Source: Acanthochlamys bracteata | Taxonomy: Eukaryota > Streptophyta > Magnoliopsida > Pandanales > Velloziaceae | Reading direction: 5' to 3' | Length of the DNA stretch: 64,000 bases | Assembly (NCBI GenBank): GCA_019914995.1 | Contig: CM034140.1 | Coordinates: 5,890,001 to 5,954,000 of the forward strand | Part shown: one piece after another, positions 50,343-64,000 of the stretch | Layout: the number at the start of each line of letters is the position of its first letter | Position numbering within the stretch: position 1 is the stretch's first letter | The notes under the pieces: generated by a model | Databases searched by the model: none | What the model saw: only the letters and a program-made list of their open reading frames with translations | What the model was told of the DNA's origin: nothing | Made by a program: the position numbers and the translations under genes

Positions 50343-53300
50343 TAAATAGTCATTTGAGATTACTTAAATAAAAATTATTAATTTATTTTAAAACATGGGC
50401 TTATTTTTTACTTAAAAAATAGTAATATGTAACAGTATAAGAATTTTATAAATTTTGTTTATACATTAAAACTTTTATAAGAACAATTTATTAAAAAAAG
50501 CTAAAATAAAATAACATAACAGTATAAAATGTAACTACCAAAGAGTGGCATCTTGGATCACTGGCAAAGTAATGTAAGGAGTCTTTCTTAAGGCTTTTAT
50601 CTACGCTTCAAATATATATATTTTTTAAAATTAAAATTTTGACTAAAAGTTTATTTCAAAATTTAAAATTTAAAATTAAAATTTTACTTCAAACTTACTT
50701 TTAATAGAATAAATATAAATTTATTTTTACCAAATTTACTTACTATTTAAAAATATATTTTTATAAATTCACTTGTGAAACCAAAATAATCACGCCTCCC
50801 CTAAACAATGACGTTGCGGTATAGTATAGAAATATTTATAAAATAGAATTGTTTTATAAATTAAAAAATTATTTTTTAAAAAATGAAGCCAAACAAATTC
50901 TAAGAACAAGAAAAGAACAAATTGCCATCCATGCATGGAATGGTATATCACGAGAAGCGCTCCTCTCGATGTCATGCAGAGCAAGACACGTGGATCGCTG
51001 GCTCACATGATACTTCACCTTAACCTTATCAACAATAATTATCTCTATCGCTGCTGCAAGTATGAAGCAATTATTGTAATCAAAGAATTTGTAGTATTTA
51101 GACAGATGCATGTGGAATGCAGTACCAGAAGAGAACTAGCCAACATCAAACTTAACTCCGTAATTATTTTCTCAATCAATCAATCAGTCAATCAGTATAT
51201 TATAAACTCCTTGATTAAATTTTAGGCAGCTAGCGGCTATAAGGGCTTGATAAAATCCGAGAGATTTATAATAAGTATTATTCTAAAGTTAAAAATATTG
51301 TTATTTTATTTTGAAAATTAAATTTTATTTTTTTAATTTAAAAAAAATTATAAAATAAATAATAATAAACTTTTATAATATAAAAATTTGTTATTTTTAA
51401 ATTTTAAATAAAAAATTTATAACTATTATAAAAAATTTATTAGAACGTAAATTTAAAAATTAAAAATGTTTTTTTTAAAAGCACGTCCGAACACGCTCAT
51501 ATAGCTCATTGGCTCTGATAATCACTGTTTAGTTTTGACAGTGCGGCCTAATGAGCCAGCCTAATTTGGGTTGGCGTAGCAACCAATCAGAAGTAACAAC
51601 GTATAGCTATTATGGTAATAAAAGATGACCAGCTCGATCTCGCGAGTTGATGCAGTGACTGAAGAGAAGAGCAAGGCATAAGCTCAGGTGAGGGCTCAAG
51701 ACCTGAGTGTGAGACAGAATATCGACCAAACCTAAATTGACTATAGAGGAGTTCAAGTCACATAGAAAGGAGCTTCAGTAGCTATGAACAAGCAATTTGT
51801 GCGGCGAGGAGAGTAGATTCGGAGGCAACTGAGGCAACTAATTGCATGCAGGACGCGAGCAGATTCAAGAGTGGTGAAGACATACGTGGCAGACGCGGCA
51901 GCGAAGGAGCAAGCTCAAGCACAAAGCTCCATTGCACTTAGGTTGGTGCAAATGTTCGCATGGTGTGATATCTCCTACTAAATATATTTTGATGTGCCCA
52001 TTTTTTTCTTGTTTGACCACCGTTAATACGATATATTCTAGCCATACTAGGAATAGACTATTTGCCCCGACTACCCTATAACTTCGGATATGTCCTCATC
52101 ATAATGAAACATAAGCTCTTACTGTTGATGCGCTCATCTGAGACAACCATTCTTACTACTTTACTGGTTATAAAAATCGGAGGATAAACAAACAAATAAA
52201 ACGGTAAAAATTCGACTTACACTAATTATGAAGCTTTAGAGAAATTCTTACTTTGATTCTTCTAGTTTTCATCTCGATTCATTACATTTAAGAATCTTAG
52301 TCATAAATATGTTATCTTGTTTTCTATCCAACATCGGAGATAAAGTATAACATTTTAGTCTCCACACCGACATGGCTCAAGATTTTTTGGAGTTTTGTCA
52401 ACTCAAGTTCTTTCTTGTTTCCTTACGGCTGGAGAATTAAGACATATACAAAATTTGCAACATATGATATTCATCGATCACCGATGCTGGCAACTACCTT
52501 CGAAAACAATGGACTATAAGGTAGCGCCCATTTATTCCTACAAAAGTACATATTCTAAAAAGTTAATACTGATATATAATGACCGATCTTTAACACTTGC
52601 AGCATGTTGTATCTCCTGGCTGCCATAGTTTATCCATATACCTTGTCTTCCTTCTTTGCTTGGATGATTTTGCTTCTCACTCTTTTCAGCAACCACTATT
52701 ATTATTGGTGGCAATTAAGCTCCTACCAACAATTTGGTAATGTTATAAATAATTTCACCAAGAACTTATATGAACAACAATTGTTCTACCTCCAACTCTT
52801 TCCTTGTGCGCTACTTAATTTCTAGAGCTTGCCTTCTGTGGTTTGGTCTCGTCAATCTAAGCTTAGCATGTTTTAGGAGAAATCAATCCCAAAAGCATAG
52901 GTTGCAATTGTGACATCTTTGACGTCATATTTTATCGCCATATAGAACTTTAGTACTGATACTAATGTTAGAAAAGTACAACACTAAAATAGTTAACTAA
53001 AATAAGATATCTAAATATCTTATCCATATGCTAAAAGGATACACTATCTAACTTTGAAATTTAAATGATGGATTATAAACTCTCTAGTATAGAATTTTTT
53101 TTAAAACTTGATTTTTTTTACTTAACGTGAAACTAACCTGCTTATTTTTATACACAATAACTCTTCTTTGGCCGTAACAAGAGAAACACAACATGCACGA
53201 GGAAGTGAGCAGATAAATGATAATTCTTAATATCTTCTGTAGTTGGATGTCAATTTTTATTTGGAATAGTTAATTAATATTTAGGAGAATTGGGTGATGT

Positions 53301-53656
53301 ATAATATTTAATAAGAATCAAATGATAATCATAGTTAGTTAACTATTGACATGGAGGGTTTTTTAAGTACTAGAATAATGAAGTAACAAAATTTTGTATA
53401 TGACCTTTTTCATTTCTTTAATCCTTGAAACTTATTCTACTGAAAATAAGTACGATCATCGTAAAAGAGAGACCTTATATAGTTATATATATGGAGAGCT
53501 ATCGGTTTCTGATGAAGTTATCTAGCATTACTTAGAGAGCTATTCGGGATACGGAAGCTCTAATTACTACTCACGGCTTATTTGATTTTATTTTTAACTT
53601 ATCATTTCTCAACTTAATTTCTATAGTATCATACAATTCTTTTATTATTTAAAAGC

Positions 53657-53659
<3 letters not shown>
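50343..53659. other. Intergenic, no supported gene
   Basis: Open frames here are short and lack recognisable domains. The stretch around 51520-51960 is more GC-rich and complex than its neighbours and looks like decayed repeat DNA, but I could not classify it. Confidence 0.45.

Positions 53660-53717
<58 letters not shown>
53660..53717. repeat. (TA)n microsatellite, 58 bp
   Basis: The longest pure TA tract of the window. Confidence 0.95.
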
Positions 53718-53721
<4 letters not shown>

Positions 53722-56700
53722 TCTTTTAAGCTTAATAAATAAACTCGTTTCTAAAATTTCACCAAAACCTTTAAGTCTCTTTTGAAGATAAGACATATCG
53801 TAATGCATTTGAAATTCTCTATAAAGAATTTATATATATATATAGAAACATAATTATTTAAAAATAAAAGCTTAGAGTATGTTGCCGTTTGAAAGTGCTT
53901 ATAATAAAAAAAAATTGACAAAAAAAAACTTATGTTGAGGCTTTTTCAAAATGAACATTTTCAATTGTTAAAAAAAAACGGTTGGTTAATTATTTTTAGC
54001 ATTTACAAATATGAACATTTCGAACTAGGCTACCATATTAGAAAGAAACATGGGAAAAAAAAAGTTTGAAGGGATTTTAAAATGTTGAAAATATAGGTGT
54101 GTTTGAATAAGAGAAAAGTTTTGAGGGGTTGAACAAATAATTCTTAGGTCAAAGAGGGCTTCGATAAAAATTTTCCATAATCTTTTAGATTTTAAAGTAG
54201 AGTAGAAAAAGGTTTAACAATGAATTAGTTTGATATGTTCTTTTTTTATCAAAATAAGATAGGTTAGGTCGATAAATGTGTTTTGAAAGTTAGTCACGTT
54301 AATCTTTTTTTCTTTTTCAAACTTTGTTACCAAATCTTTTGAAATAGCTTATGATATCATGCGTCTCATAAGTGTCCTATTTGCATGATTAAAAGCGTAC
54401 ATAATTCAATTCAATAAAGTCATAGTTCAATACAGGGTAGTTAAATATAGACTAAATTGACCGAATCGACCCTAAAATTGGGACCTGCTTGCGGTTCCAA
54501 GCTGAGTTACTTGTTTATTAAGTTACCGACGAAGGCTTCTACGGCGAGAGCTTCTTATGGTAACTAGACTTTCTCATACAAGAATGTCAAAATTAGAATT
54601 TTAGATAGGATAATTCTGCTTGAATAGGATCGTAAAATTCTAATTGAAAGTAAAATAATAAGATTTTATGCACCGGTAAATTTTATATAAAATTTTTTTA
54701 ATACCATTATAAAATCTTTTATAGAATTTTTTCAATACTTTAAAACTATTTTTACTACATTTGCAAATTAAAAAACCTTTTAAATTTTTTACATTATATT
54801 TTGCAAAAAAAAAACCACTCAAAAAATATTTTTTTAGAAAGTATCGTTATATTTTACAAAAATTACCTCAAATTTATAAAACCCTCCTAAAATTTCAATT
54901 AATTATAAAAAACTCTCTCAAAAGTGAAATCATATAAAATTATAACAACATCGTGATTCCAATTTTATCATTATAATTGCAATCCAGATATGATGTTACT
55001 CATAAAATAATGTTACTGAAATATGATCATTTTGATAATTTGGATAAGATCGTAGAATACATAAAATACAACGCAAAGAAGAGAAATGAATAAGGAAAGA
55101 ATGAAATGGTCCCGAGAGGATTGGTATTAATAAGATGGCATTGGAAAACAAACGAATGAACAGTTGTGAGAGGCTTGATATTAATAAAACGACACCGGAA
55201 AAACAAACGAACGAGCGATGGCTTTCGTCCAACATGATTGCGACGATTTCTTTCCCATTGATGGTTACTCCGACATGAATTCTGCATGTACGAATTCAAA
55301 ATTTGCCGGTGTGCTTGTTGCTCCTAAGCTGAAATACCTTCTGATCATGGCTGGTGTGGTCATAATCATACTAAGTTGACCTAATAGGTTGAACAGGTAA
55401 TCAATAGATAAACTGGTGATCCGATGAGTATTGATCAAGACTAACCATTGGTCAGTCAATATTAAATATTGACATTGTCAAAATTAGCCATTAACTAGAT
55501 CAAATTGACTATTTTAACCCGATCAATATTGACTATCAAAAATAAAAGAATCCTTTTTAGTATAAAAAAATTAGACATGATTTGAACTTGATTTATTTTC
55601 TTCGGCCTAGCCTATCCAACAGAAACAAATATCTGATCGGACTAGATATTAGTTGGCTCGAACGGGTCAGGCCAGCCAGCCCACTCACTTATGCACTTGT
55701 ATAAATTTTATAAATTTTTATATACTTTGGCCTTCCATCAACACACCACCTAATTTCATTTGTAGTAGGATTTACTGATAATATCTCTATCGTATTTTGA
55801 TAAACAATCAAAACATGTCCAAAATATATGAAACTTTTATTTTAAGTAGCTTGTATGTAAGTAAAATATCCAATGCTTCTGATTTTAATTTGAAAACAAA
55901 GATATCTACTATTAAGAACGTGACTCGTCGTCCTTTCGTTTTTTAATAAAGAACGCAACTTTATCAAGTACATATTGTCAAAAAAAATCCAATAACTGTT
56001 TGGAAAGGATTGAAATATCCAGTGTGTTTTTTAATGCTAAAATTTGATTAAAAAAATTGATGTAATGTAAAAATAATTTTGAAAATAATCACTATACAGA
56101 TAAAGTTATTAGAAAAAAATATTTACAGTATCAAAATATGATTTTTAGTGTTATAATTTTCCATAGTCCTTTGATGTAACTTGGACCCACCGCTCTAGCG
56201 AACGTAAAATTTTCAGTGTTTCAGAATATTTATAAAAAAAAATTTTATAAAATAAAAATATTTATTTAATTAATTTTTTACTTAAAATAATAGTTGAAAT
56301 AATTACTAATAAAATATTACAACATAATGTGCTTATATTTTTTTAAAATGTAAATAAATTTTATAAAATATTATAAAAATTTTATTAAAAAATATACAAT
56401 ATTTTAAAAATGTTTAATAAAAAATAAGAAAAAACCTCGCCGAAACGGCGCCGGTTGGGTTGGACCACAATCTTTAATATCTTTCTATGAATTTATCTAA
56501 TAAAACAAGCTGGATCAATAATGTTATCAAATATTTATCATCTTCCCAAATCCCGGTTCATTCCTTTTGATTAATTTAAATTAAATGGGTTGTACAAACT
56601 TTGGAAAAAGAAGAAGATTACTAAATTTATGGCTTTATTTAATAAATTTAGTAGTGTAATCTCTTGTACTGTTCTTAGTGGAGTCATTAGAGAGTTGAAA

Positions 56701-58095
56701 CTTGGTGTAATTTTGTTGAAAGTTCTCGTCTCTCAAATATTGTTTCCTTTAGATTCTATTTAGATATGAAAGTAATAATTAAAAATAAAAATGGTGAAAG
56801 TGAGAGTAATAGAAATAAGATTAATTAATTATTTTTATTTTATTTGAATATAAGAGTAATAAAGAAAAAGTTATTTTTATTTAGTTAGAACAGAAAAACA
56901 AGAAGTAAATAAAATAATTTTCTGTAAAATATTTAAAATACTTTTACTAGATTTTGATCGTTGGTGAAATGAAATACATGAGATTTCATTAATTTGAGAT
57001 TAAAAACAATGAACAGTCAATACTTGAGATTAAAAACAAAAAAGAGAAAATGAAAACAGTGAGCAGTCATAGAAAGTTGCAAACATGTCATTGTTAGAGA
57101 ATATTCAAATTTCATGTATTGTTTGCCAAAGTTAAGAAATTATTTGGCTTTTTTTTTCTAAATTTTTTTATTAATTTTTTATTTTTATAATAGTCTACAT
57201 AATTTATTTTGAAATTCAAAAAAATAAAAAATTTCTTTGTAGTAAATGTTTTAGATTAAAATAATAAATCTCACTTATCAAAATATGATAAAAAAATTTT
57301 TTTTATTTAAAAAAAAGTTAGAAGTATTCTCAGACATGTTCTTAAAATAGTAGCGAAACGGAATACTTCACGAACTAACTCATAATCACAACAATTATAT
57401 TCCAAAAATAAGATCAATTGAACAAAAGTTATTATAGAAGATGGAGATGTTACTAGGAGGAGCCTAATGTTATTTTTGGAATGTGAATCGATTGGCAAAG
57501 TTTATGAATGCTTAAAAGAATTTTTAATTTTAATTTATAGAATAAATATTGTATGATTTATTATGCATCATTTAAAAAATTTTAAAAACTTTTCTAAATT
57601 TATTAAAATATAAAAATTTAAATAATAATAACATCGTTCATTTGGCTTAGCGTTTAGAAAAAATAGTACTTTTAATTTTTAATTTTATATTTTTTAATAT
57701 ATATTTTATAAATATTTAAATAATTTATTTAAATATTTAAAAAAATATAAAAATTTTTATGTATTAATATGTTTTAACATTTATTTTTATTTTTATTTTT
57801 AAATATAAAAAATAAAAACTTTTTTTTAAAAATTTTTTATTTTATAAGTACTTTCAAATCCTCCGTAACTTAACTTAGTATGCCAAGAAAACTTGATCCC
57901 ACCTCTGTCTGTCTGTCGTTTGTCTCCTTTTTTTTGGGGGAAAAGGCGGACATATATATAATCTTGTATTTTCATTTTTGTTTGTGTTTTTATCAAAGGT
58001 ACTCAAGTAAGAATTTTTGAAAGAAATGATTTGCTGCGATGGAGGGAAGATGTCATAATTAAAGGCGGACTAATTCCTCAATTAAGACTTCTTAA
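53718..58095. other. Intergenic, no supported gene
   Basis: AT-rich. Several inverted-repeat remnants with CNTTTGG-like ends (for example about 57620-57870) but no clean target duplications. Open frames (such as 55027-55299 minus) show no family resemblance. Confidence 0.45.
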
Positions 58096-58940
58096 TATGG
58101 ATAGTAATTTGTATTAATGAATAATTAATAATCGAATCAAATTTATTAAATTTTAACTTAATTTATAAATTTATATGTGTTAAAATTATCAATCTAACAT
58201 AGTTTTTTTAATAATTAGATCAAATTCAGATCGATCTATTTGATAATTAAATTTATTAATTTTATTTCTATACTTTTAAACTTAAATAAAATAATAAATC
58301 AATTGGAATGAATATTGTGTAGTATTTTCGTGAAACAATCTGGTGATTATCCATCGAAATGTATATTTTTAATATCCTTATCGGTTACTAATATATCCCA
58401 AAATTTTTATTTTTATTTTTATCTTTATTTTCTAAAATATATTGTGATAGCTGAAATTTTATAACTATAGATGCATAGTATTACCTCGATAAAAATTATG
58501 ATAAACATAACTAGCTGACAAAATTTTGATAAAGATTCTTTTACAAAATTTAAATTCGTCATAAAAAAATACTTACACAGTAACACTTTTGATAATGTTA
58601 TAATTCTCATATATAAATATTTTATAAATACAATATAATCTAAAGTAAATAATTAATTATAAATATAATATAATTATAATAATTAATAGATTAATATAAT
58701 TGATTTTTTTTATTTCTCAAAATTTTATTATACTGTAGAAAAAAATCGGAATAAAATTGTTCATTCTAGGGTGACAATTCGAATTGATAGGTTAATTTCG
58801 GATCGATCAAGATCGACTCATTCTACTAACCGGGTTAAATTCATTCAATTATAACCAAACTCATAAATTTATATGAGCCAAAATTAATCATAATTTGAAT
58901 TAAATGGGTCGACTCGAATTGAATTTGCGTAGAATTGGGT
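58096..58940. mobile_element. Degraded hAT-like element copy
   Basis: Left end TATGGATAGTAATTTG resembles the family terminus. The interior follows the same order as the copies at 41780 and 61481 (AATAAT..ATCAAATT, TATACTTTTAAACTT, CCTTATCGGTTACT, AAAATCGGAATAAAATTGTTC). A second terminus-like TAGGGTGACAATTCGAATTG lies inside, at about 58768. The right end is lost. Borders approximate. Confidence 0.6.
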
Positions 58941-59600
58941 CCCCACACTAAAAGAATTGACTAACTTTTTAATGGTTAGCATCGCCCACTTATAAGCACA
59001 TACTTATTTCAGCAATCAGTCAATGTGGGACTATTAAAGGGCGTGGGATGTTAAACCCACCACACCAAGATCCACTTGGTCCAACCTAAGACGAGTTTTT
59101 GGTCCACCTCCAAGTTAACTAGCATGTCTTCACTTGAGTCTATCAAGCCCACACGCTACTAACACGAACCTAATTTAACTTGGAGGCCCAACATATTCAA
59201 CTACTTATATATTAGAACTGCTTACATATAAGGATGTATTTTTTTCAATATCCAACTAATATGAGATTATGGAAAGATGTACGATATTTTGCGCAAGACC
59301 TATCTCCAGACTTTTTCATCATTAACTCGAGTGTAATCCATCTAACTCGTCAATTTTTCACTCGTGCCTTATTCGGTCCTTTATGCTATTAGTCTGGACC
59401 AAGTATAATTTGGAGGCCCATGATTTTCTTTGGTAATAGACCGTGTGATTCCACTTCGTTGAACTCTAATATCAATCATAAAATCGATTCTCATACTAAA
59501 ATGATTGACCAACTATTTAATAAATACTATATAAGCATATATCTTTTCAACAAATAGTTAATATGCGATGATGATTAAGGGACGTGGGTTATTTCGTCAA
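58941..59600. repeat. Diverged direct duplication of an unclassified repeat
   Basis: 58941-59060 and 59490-59600 share CACTAAAAGAATTGAC / ATACTAAAATGATTGACC, TATAAGCATAT, and GGGACTATTAAAGGGCGTGG / GATTAAGGGACGTGGGTT. Probably repeat-derived; no coding potential. Confidence 0.5.
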
Positions 59601-60439
59601 CCAAATCTTTTGTAGTGCCAAATTTTGGCATATTTCAAATCAAGTTGCTCACCAATATACTAAATTAACTTATTTGTTTTCACTTGTGTATCATTCGGAG
59701 GCCTTTGCATTATTAACCCAATCCTAACTCATCTAGCTAGCTCCTTTTTATTTAGAACTCATCCAACTCTTCGCGCTACTAGTTCGAACCTAACTTGTAG
59801 ACCCAATAAATTTTTATAATAAATTTATCTTTATAATTAAGTTATTTTGAAAAAATTATTTCAGAAAAACTCAATTTTTATTAGAATAACACGCTCTAAG
59901 GTCCTTGGAGATCATATTAGCATATAGTTAGGATCTTAGGTGTGGAGGTTTTCCTACAAGAAATCCTAGAGCGACCTTATGGCCCTCACAACTAACAGCT
60001 ATTTGAAAGAAATAGATAGATGCAATTGACTCACTCCTAATGACCCTCACAACCAATAACTATCTTATTACAGATCTGATTTCATCGCTGCTCCTAGTTG
60101 ACAAATTCGATCTCGCCGCCGTCTTCGTCACGGCCACCTTCTTGATCCAGATCCAACGCCACTATTGTGCCTCTAACTCCCACTGTCGTTGCCGTGCTAG
60201 CCGAGAGATTTCCTATAGCCGCCATTTGATTACCGAAGAATTTCTCGTCGGACTGAATCAAATTGCTGCTCCATCTAGTTTTCTCGCTGTTCGATCACTG
60301 CTCCATCGCCCACCGCTCACCGATCTCTTTCTAACTCGACTCAGACCGTATCGGAACCAACATGCTCGCTGGACTTAGACCAACCTAGGCCCTATTTGAA
60401 GCTGCTCCAATGATTCTGTCAACCCAGTCAAACCGGACT

Positions 60440-60900
60440 GGTCCAGCTGTCCAGATCCTATCTAAACCCAAAAAGACCAAACATATTTGGTTTAGTCTAA
60501 TCATGATTGAAGCAGACCGCCAAATTTAGTTCAAACTGAACCAGAGTAAGCCAGACTGAACTAAGTTTAATTTAAACCAAATCAGAACCATCCAGATCTG
60601 ACATAGTCGATCTAGTTCAATCTAGATTGATCAGGACCGAACTAGACCAGATCAGATTGAACCGGATTGAACCCGACTCGATGCAATCTTAGATAAGACC
60701 AGACGAGATCAAATTGAACTAAACTTTATCCCACGTAAATCAAATCATATCAGATTAGATTGAACCAAACTCAGTTCAATTTTATACCAGATCAGACTGA
60801 ATCAGATTGACTAGACTTGGTTCAATATTATACAAGAATAGATAGAATCAGATTGGGTTCAGTTTTATACTAGATTTAGACAGAAAGATCTCACCCGACT
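60440..60900. repeat. Cryptic imperfect repeats (CAGATCAGATTGAACC-type)
   Basis: Phrases such as CCAGATCAGATTGAACC, CAGATTAGATTGAACCA, CAGATCAGACTGAATCAG and TTCAGTTTTATAC recur about every 60-70 bp with heavy divergence. Slippage-derived or an old tandem array. The frame at 60040-60378 just before it looks spurious. Confidence 0.5.
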
Positions 60901-61480
60901 CTGACAAATAAGTCTGACTCTACCTGACATACCAAACTATGAAAAATTTAAATAGAATTTTTAATTACTCAATAAACAAATTGAGCATCGATGATATATT
61001 TACACTAAATTAAAATAGAGTGTTGGTATGAGTCAATATATATCTATTAATTTAGACATATTATAATTTTTTTTATTTAAATATATATATTTATTCAGAA
61101 CTTTTTTATTTTGTATTATAACGAATATATATATATGCACTTATTTTGAAGGAAGAAACGGTAAGTTGAAATAAAATTACAATAGTTTTTCATCAATAGC
61201 GACACATAATTCCCTAGTGTGTTTCTTTCTGCCTTCAACTTTCGAAAAGAGAAAAACAAAAGCACAACCCAATCCCAGGAATTAAGCAGGTACTACGGTT
61301 TGAAATAAGAATGGACAAAACGTAATGCATCCAGCAAAACCATTGATCATGAGTCTCAGTGGTTCTCAATTATCATCCATCATCACTTGATAAAAGCATG
61401 TCCATTCGCAGAATGGAACTCTTTCTAAAAGATAACATGTTCATAAACTACAACAAACCTAGCCGTTCTTCTAAAGTAAT

Positions 61481-62292
61481 TAGAGGATGGCGATATAGGT
61501 TGATGGATCGGTTTCGGATCGACTCATTTAATAACCGGGTCAAATTTGTTCAACCCTAATCCAACCTACTAATAACCGGGTTAAATTCGGATCGACCCAT
61601 TTAATAATTAAAATTATTATTATTAATTTTATATTTTTAAGCTTTAGTGAAATTATAAGATCAGTTCGAATAAAAGTGCACGATATTTTTACTGATAAGA
61701 TATAATTATATTCAACAACATTCCTTAATGTCTTCATCGGTCCTTACAATATAAAAAAATATATTATTTTTATTTTTAAAAAATATATGATAACAGCTGA
61801 AATTTATGATTACAAATACTATGTTAATAATTTCGATAAAAATTTTGATAAATATATCTATCTAACAAAATTTTCATAAAAATTTTTATACGAAATCTAA
61901 ATTCGTCATTAAAAATATCTATATAGTAATACTTTCGATAATATTATAATTTTCATCTTATACTATTTTACTAAGATATAAAAATAAAGAATTAATTATA
62001 AATATATTTTAATGTAATAGTTTGTAAATAACTAGTATCGATTATTTTTATTGTCAATATTTTATTAGACGGTAAGAAAAAATTAAAAATTGTTCTTTCA
62101 AAAAGTGACATTTTGGATTGGTAGGTCAATTTCGGATTAACCCGGATTGACCCATTTAATAACCGGGTCAAATTTGTTCAACCCTAACCTAATCCATATA
62201 TTTATACGGGTCAAATTTTCCAACTCTAATCCTGATTAAACAGATCGATTTCGGATCGGATTTTCGGATCGGGTCATATATTGCCACCCCTA
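61481..62292. mobile_element. hAT-like non-autonomous element with perfect 8-bp target duplication
   Basis: Ends TAGAGGATGGCGATATAGG and ATATTGCCACCCCTA are inverted; flanks AAAGTAAT at 61473-61480 and 62293-62300 are identical. 812 bp. The phrase TTTAATAACCGGGTCAAATT occurs in direct orientation near each end (about 61525 and 62155). No transposase ORF. Best reference copy of the family in this window. Confidence 0.88.
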
Positions 62293-62300
62293 AAAGTAAT

Positions 62301-64000
62301 ATCTTTTTTTTTTGTTTATGAATATTGCATTGGTGGAGTATTTATCAATACTTATAACACTACTTTTTATTTTAAACTATTTAAAAGAAGTTAAAAATAT
62401 ACAAATTTAATTCTTATTATTATTATTTGAGATAAGAAAATTAAAATTATTTTTAAAAAGATTCTAAGATAAGTTTTATTGAAAAAAAATTATTTAAATA
62501 TATTAAAATGTCTCCGTAATGTTGTTAGCTGATATATGATTACAAATATCTTCTCATGAAAAGAGATCTGTATCCCACTCTTCTTCTGTAGGAAGAAAAA
62601 TTATATGCTTATCAATTTTTAAAAAAATTTTTAACTGTAAAAAAATTATGTACAATTTTTTAGAAGTAGAGTTTAAAAATTTGAAAGATATAAATTACAA
62701 AATAATTATATTTATAATTTTTATTTTTAATATTTATAAAATAATATATCTAAAAATTTTTTAAATTTTTTTTTCAATAAGCAATCTTAAATAAATATTC
62801 TCAAAATATCTTTTAAAGATGGGTTTTTGCTTTTGCTACAATAATTGAACCAACATAACCATTTAAAACCGGAGAGAGAAAAGATAAGATGATAGTAAGA
62901 AGGTAGCTTGGGAATTAAACGCGTTTTCGGTTTTCCACGTGTTGTTTCTACTTTTGTTAATTAACAACATTATAGAAAAACCAAAATAAACTTTTGCGTT
63001 CATTAGTTTTTTGTCGTAAGAAATAAAAAGTGATTGCGTGCTTCATTTGGTTTCACAACAAACGAAGACGCCCTCAATTATCTACCGTGCATGTTTCCGG
63101 TGTATTTATTTTAAAATAAATTTATCTTTTTAGAAATAAATTAAAAAAAATTATTTAAATTTAAAATATTTATTTAAATTTTTTTAAGGGTGTGCTTTTG
63201 CCGAGGTGATAAAACATAGCCTACCATACGAGTTTCTTTTGTCCAAATTAAATTTCTAAAAATAACTTACTTAAATTAAAGTTTAAAATTAATTTAAGTT
63301 TATTAATTGTTATTAAAATTAAATTTGAAGCAAACAATATAGTTTTAAGGTTTAAAGTTTTTAAATAAAACTTTTTATAAAAAATTAAGTTAATTAATAT
63401 TGATTTTGATATAAAAGTCAATTGTAAATAAAAGTTATAAAAAAAACAAATTGTAAGTGTTTGTAAATATTCTAAAGAGAAAAGTCAAGACCATGTTAAA
63501 TGATAATAATTCCAAAACTGTCGACGATTTCTTATTAAATGATAAAAAAAATTTTGTTAGTAAGTGATATATAGATTGCAACATATTAATTTGTTGACAT
63601 AAAATCAACATTTATTATTGTCATTTTTATACCATTTTCATTACCATTACTACAATGTCATGTATAGATTTTTTGATCAAATTAAAAATTAAATAATTTT
63701 GTTTCAATTATTAAATACAGATAGATTCAATTTTGATTTATTAATTTATATTTTTATCCTTAGTTAAGGAACGTGCATTGTAGTAGTGCGTCTCCGAGCC
63801 TGCGAATTGAAGCTTTCGATCAATGTTTCGCCATTTTTAATTATTCAATTTAACAGTTTTTGAAGTTTATGTCGTGAAATATGAAAATCTGTTATTGATT
63901 AGTAATACAAATAGTAATACATTTATATAATATATTATTTTTATAAAAATTTAAATGATGGATTTACCACGCTAATCGCTTCAGCCTCTCATTTCGCCGT
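62301..64000. other. Right end of window, no gene seen
   Basis: Very AT-rich with homopolymer runs. A slightly more complex stretch at 63775-63835 (GCGTCTCCGAGCCTGCG) might be the edge of something to the right, but nothing can be identified. Confidence 0.4.

Noticed and set aside
52395..52825. Two overlapping plus-strand frames
   Set aside because: Short, in different frames, with no recognisable domain and AT-rich codon use.
60040..60378. 112-codon plus-strand frame
   Set aside because: Lies in a GC-richer repeat-like patch; composition and lack of motifs suggest chance. No splice or promoter context.

Overview
The window is nuclear DNA of a flowering plant. The evidence is spliced GT-AG genes with kilobase-scale introns, AT-rich intergenic DNA, plant-restricted gene families (a HUA2-like PWWP protein, an RPS2-like NLR, an 8-cysteine lipid-transfer-type protein) and many short inverted-repeat transposons. 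The Ala-rich N terminus of the HUA2-like protein recalls monocots, but the order of plant is not decidable from this sequence alone.

Layout. (1) 15082 to 1, minus strand: a HUA2-like gene (PWWP domain plus a CID/RPR-like region). Nine coding exons can be joined with consistent phase, about 1,311 residues; the C-terminal end lies beyond base 1. One intron uses a GC-AG pair, and a 34-codon upstream ORF precedes the start. (2) 15083-18825: divergent, very AT-rich intergenic region. (3) 18826-38606, plus strand: a complete nine-exon gene for a 345-residue DUF1749/UPF0613 alpha/beta hydrolase. Only about 1 kb is coding; introns of 6.5 and 5.4 kb hold transposon-derived sequence, including two related foldback elements in (TA)n tracts and a pair of LTR-like direct repeats with a primer-binding-site-like motif. 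(4) 40785-41381, plus: an intronless secreted protein with the full eight-cysteine lipid-transfer signature, split by a roughly 100-residue, His/Asn/Ser-rich insertion. (5) 45135-48050, plus: an RPS2-like CC-NB-LRR gene interrupted by one in-frame TGA in the NB-ARC domain and lacking an in-frame ATG at the expected N terminus, so probably a pseudogene. (6) 48051-64000: no gene found; AT-rich DNA with several inverted-repeat transposons and other repeats.

Recurring elements include at least five copies of a hAT-like non-autonomous family (two with perfect 8-bp target duplications) and several PIF/Harbinger-like elements flanked by TTA or TAA. The genes do not form a pathway; they are independent transcription units. 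No convincing new multi-gene system was seen. The most unusual protein is the His-rich-insert 8-cysteine protein; the most unusual DNA structure is the nest of foldback elements in intron 2 of the hydrolase gene.
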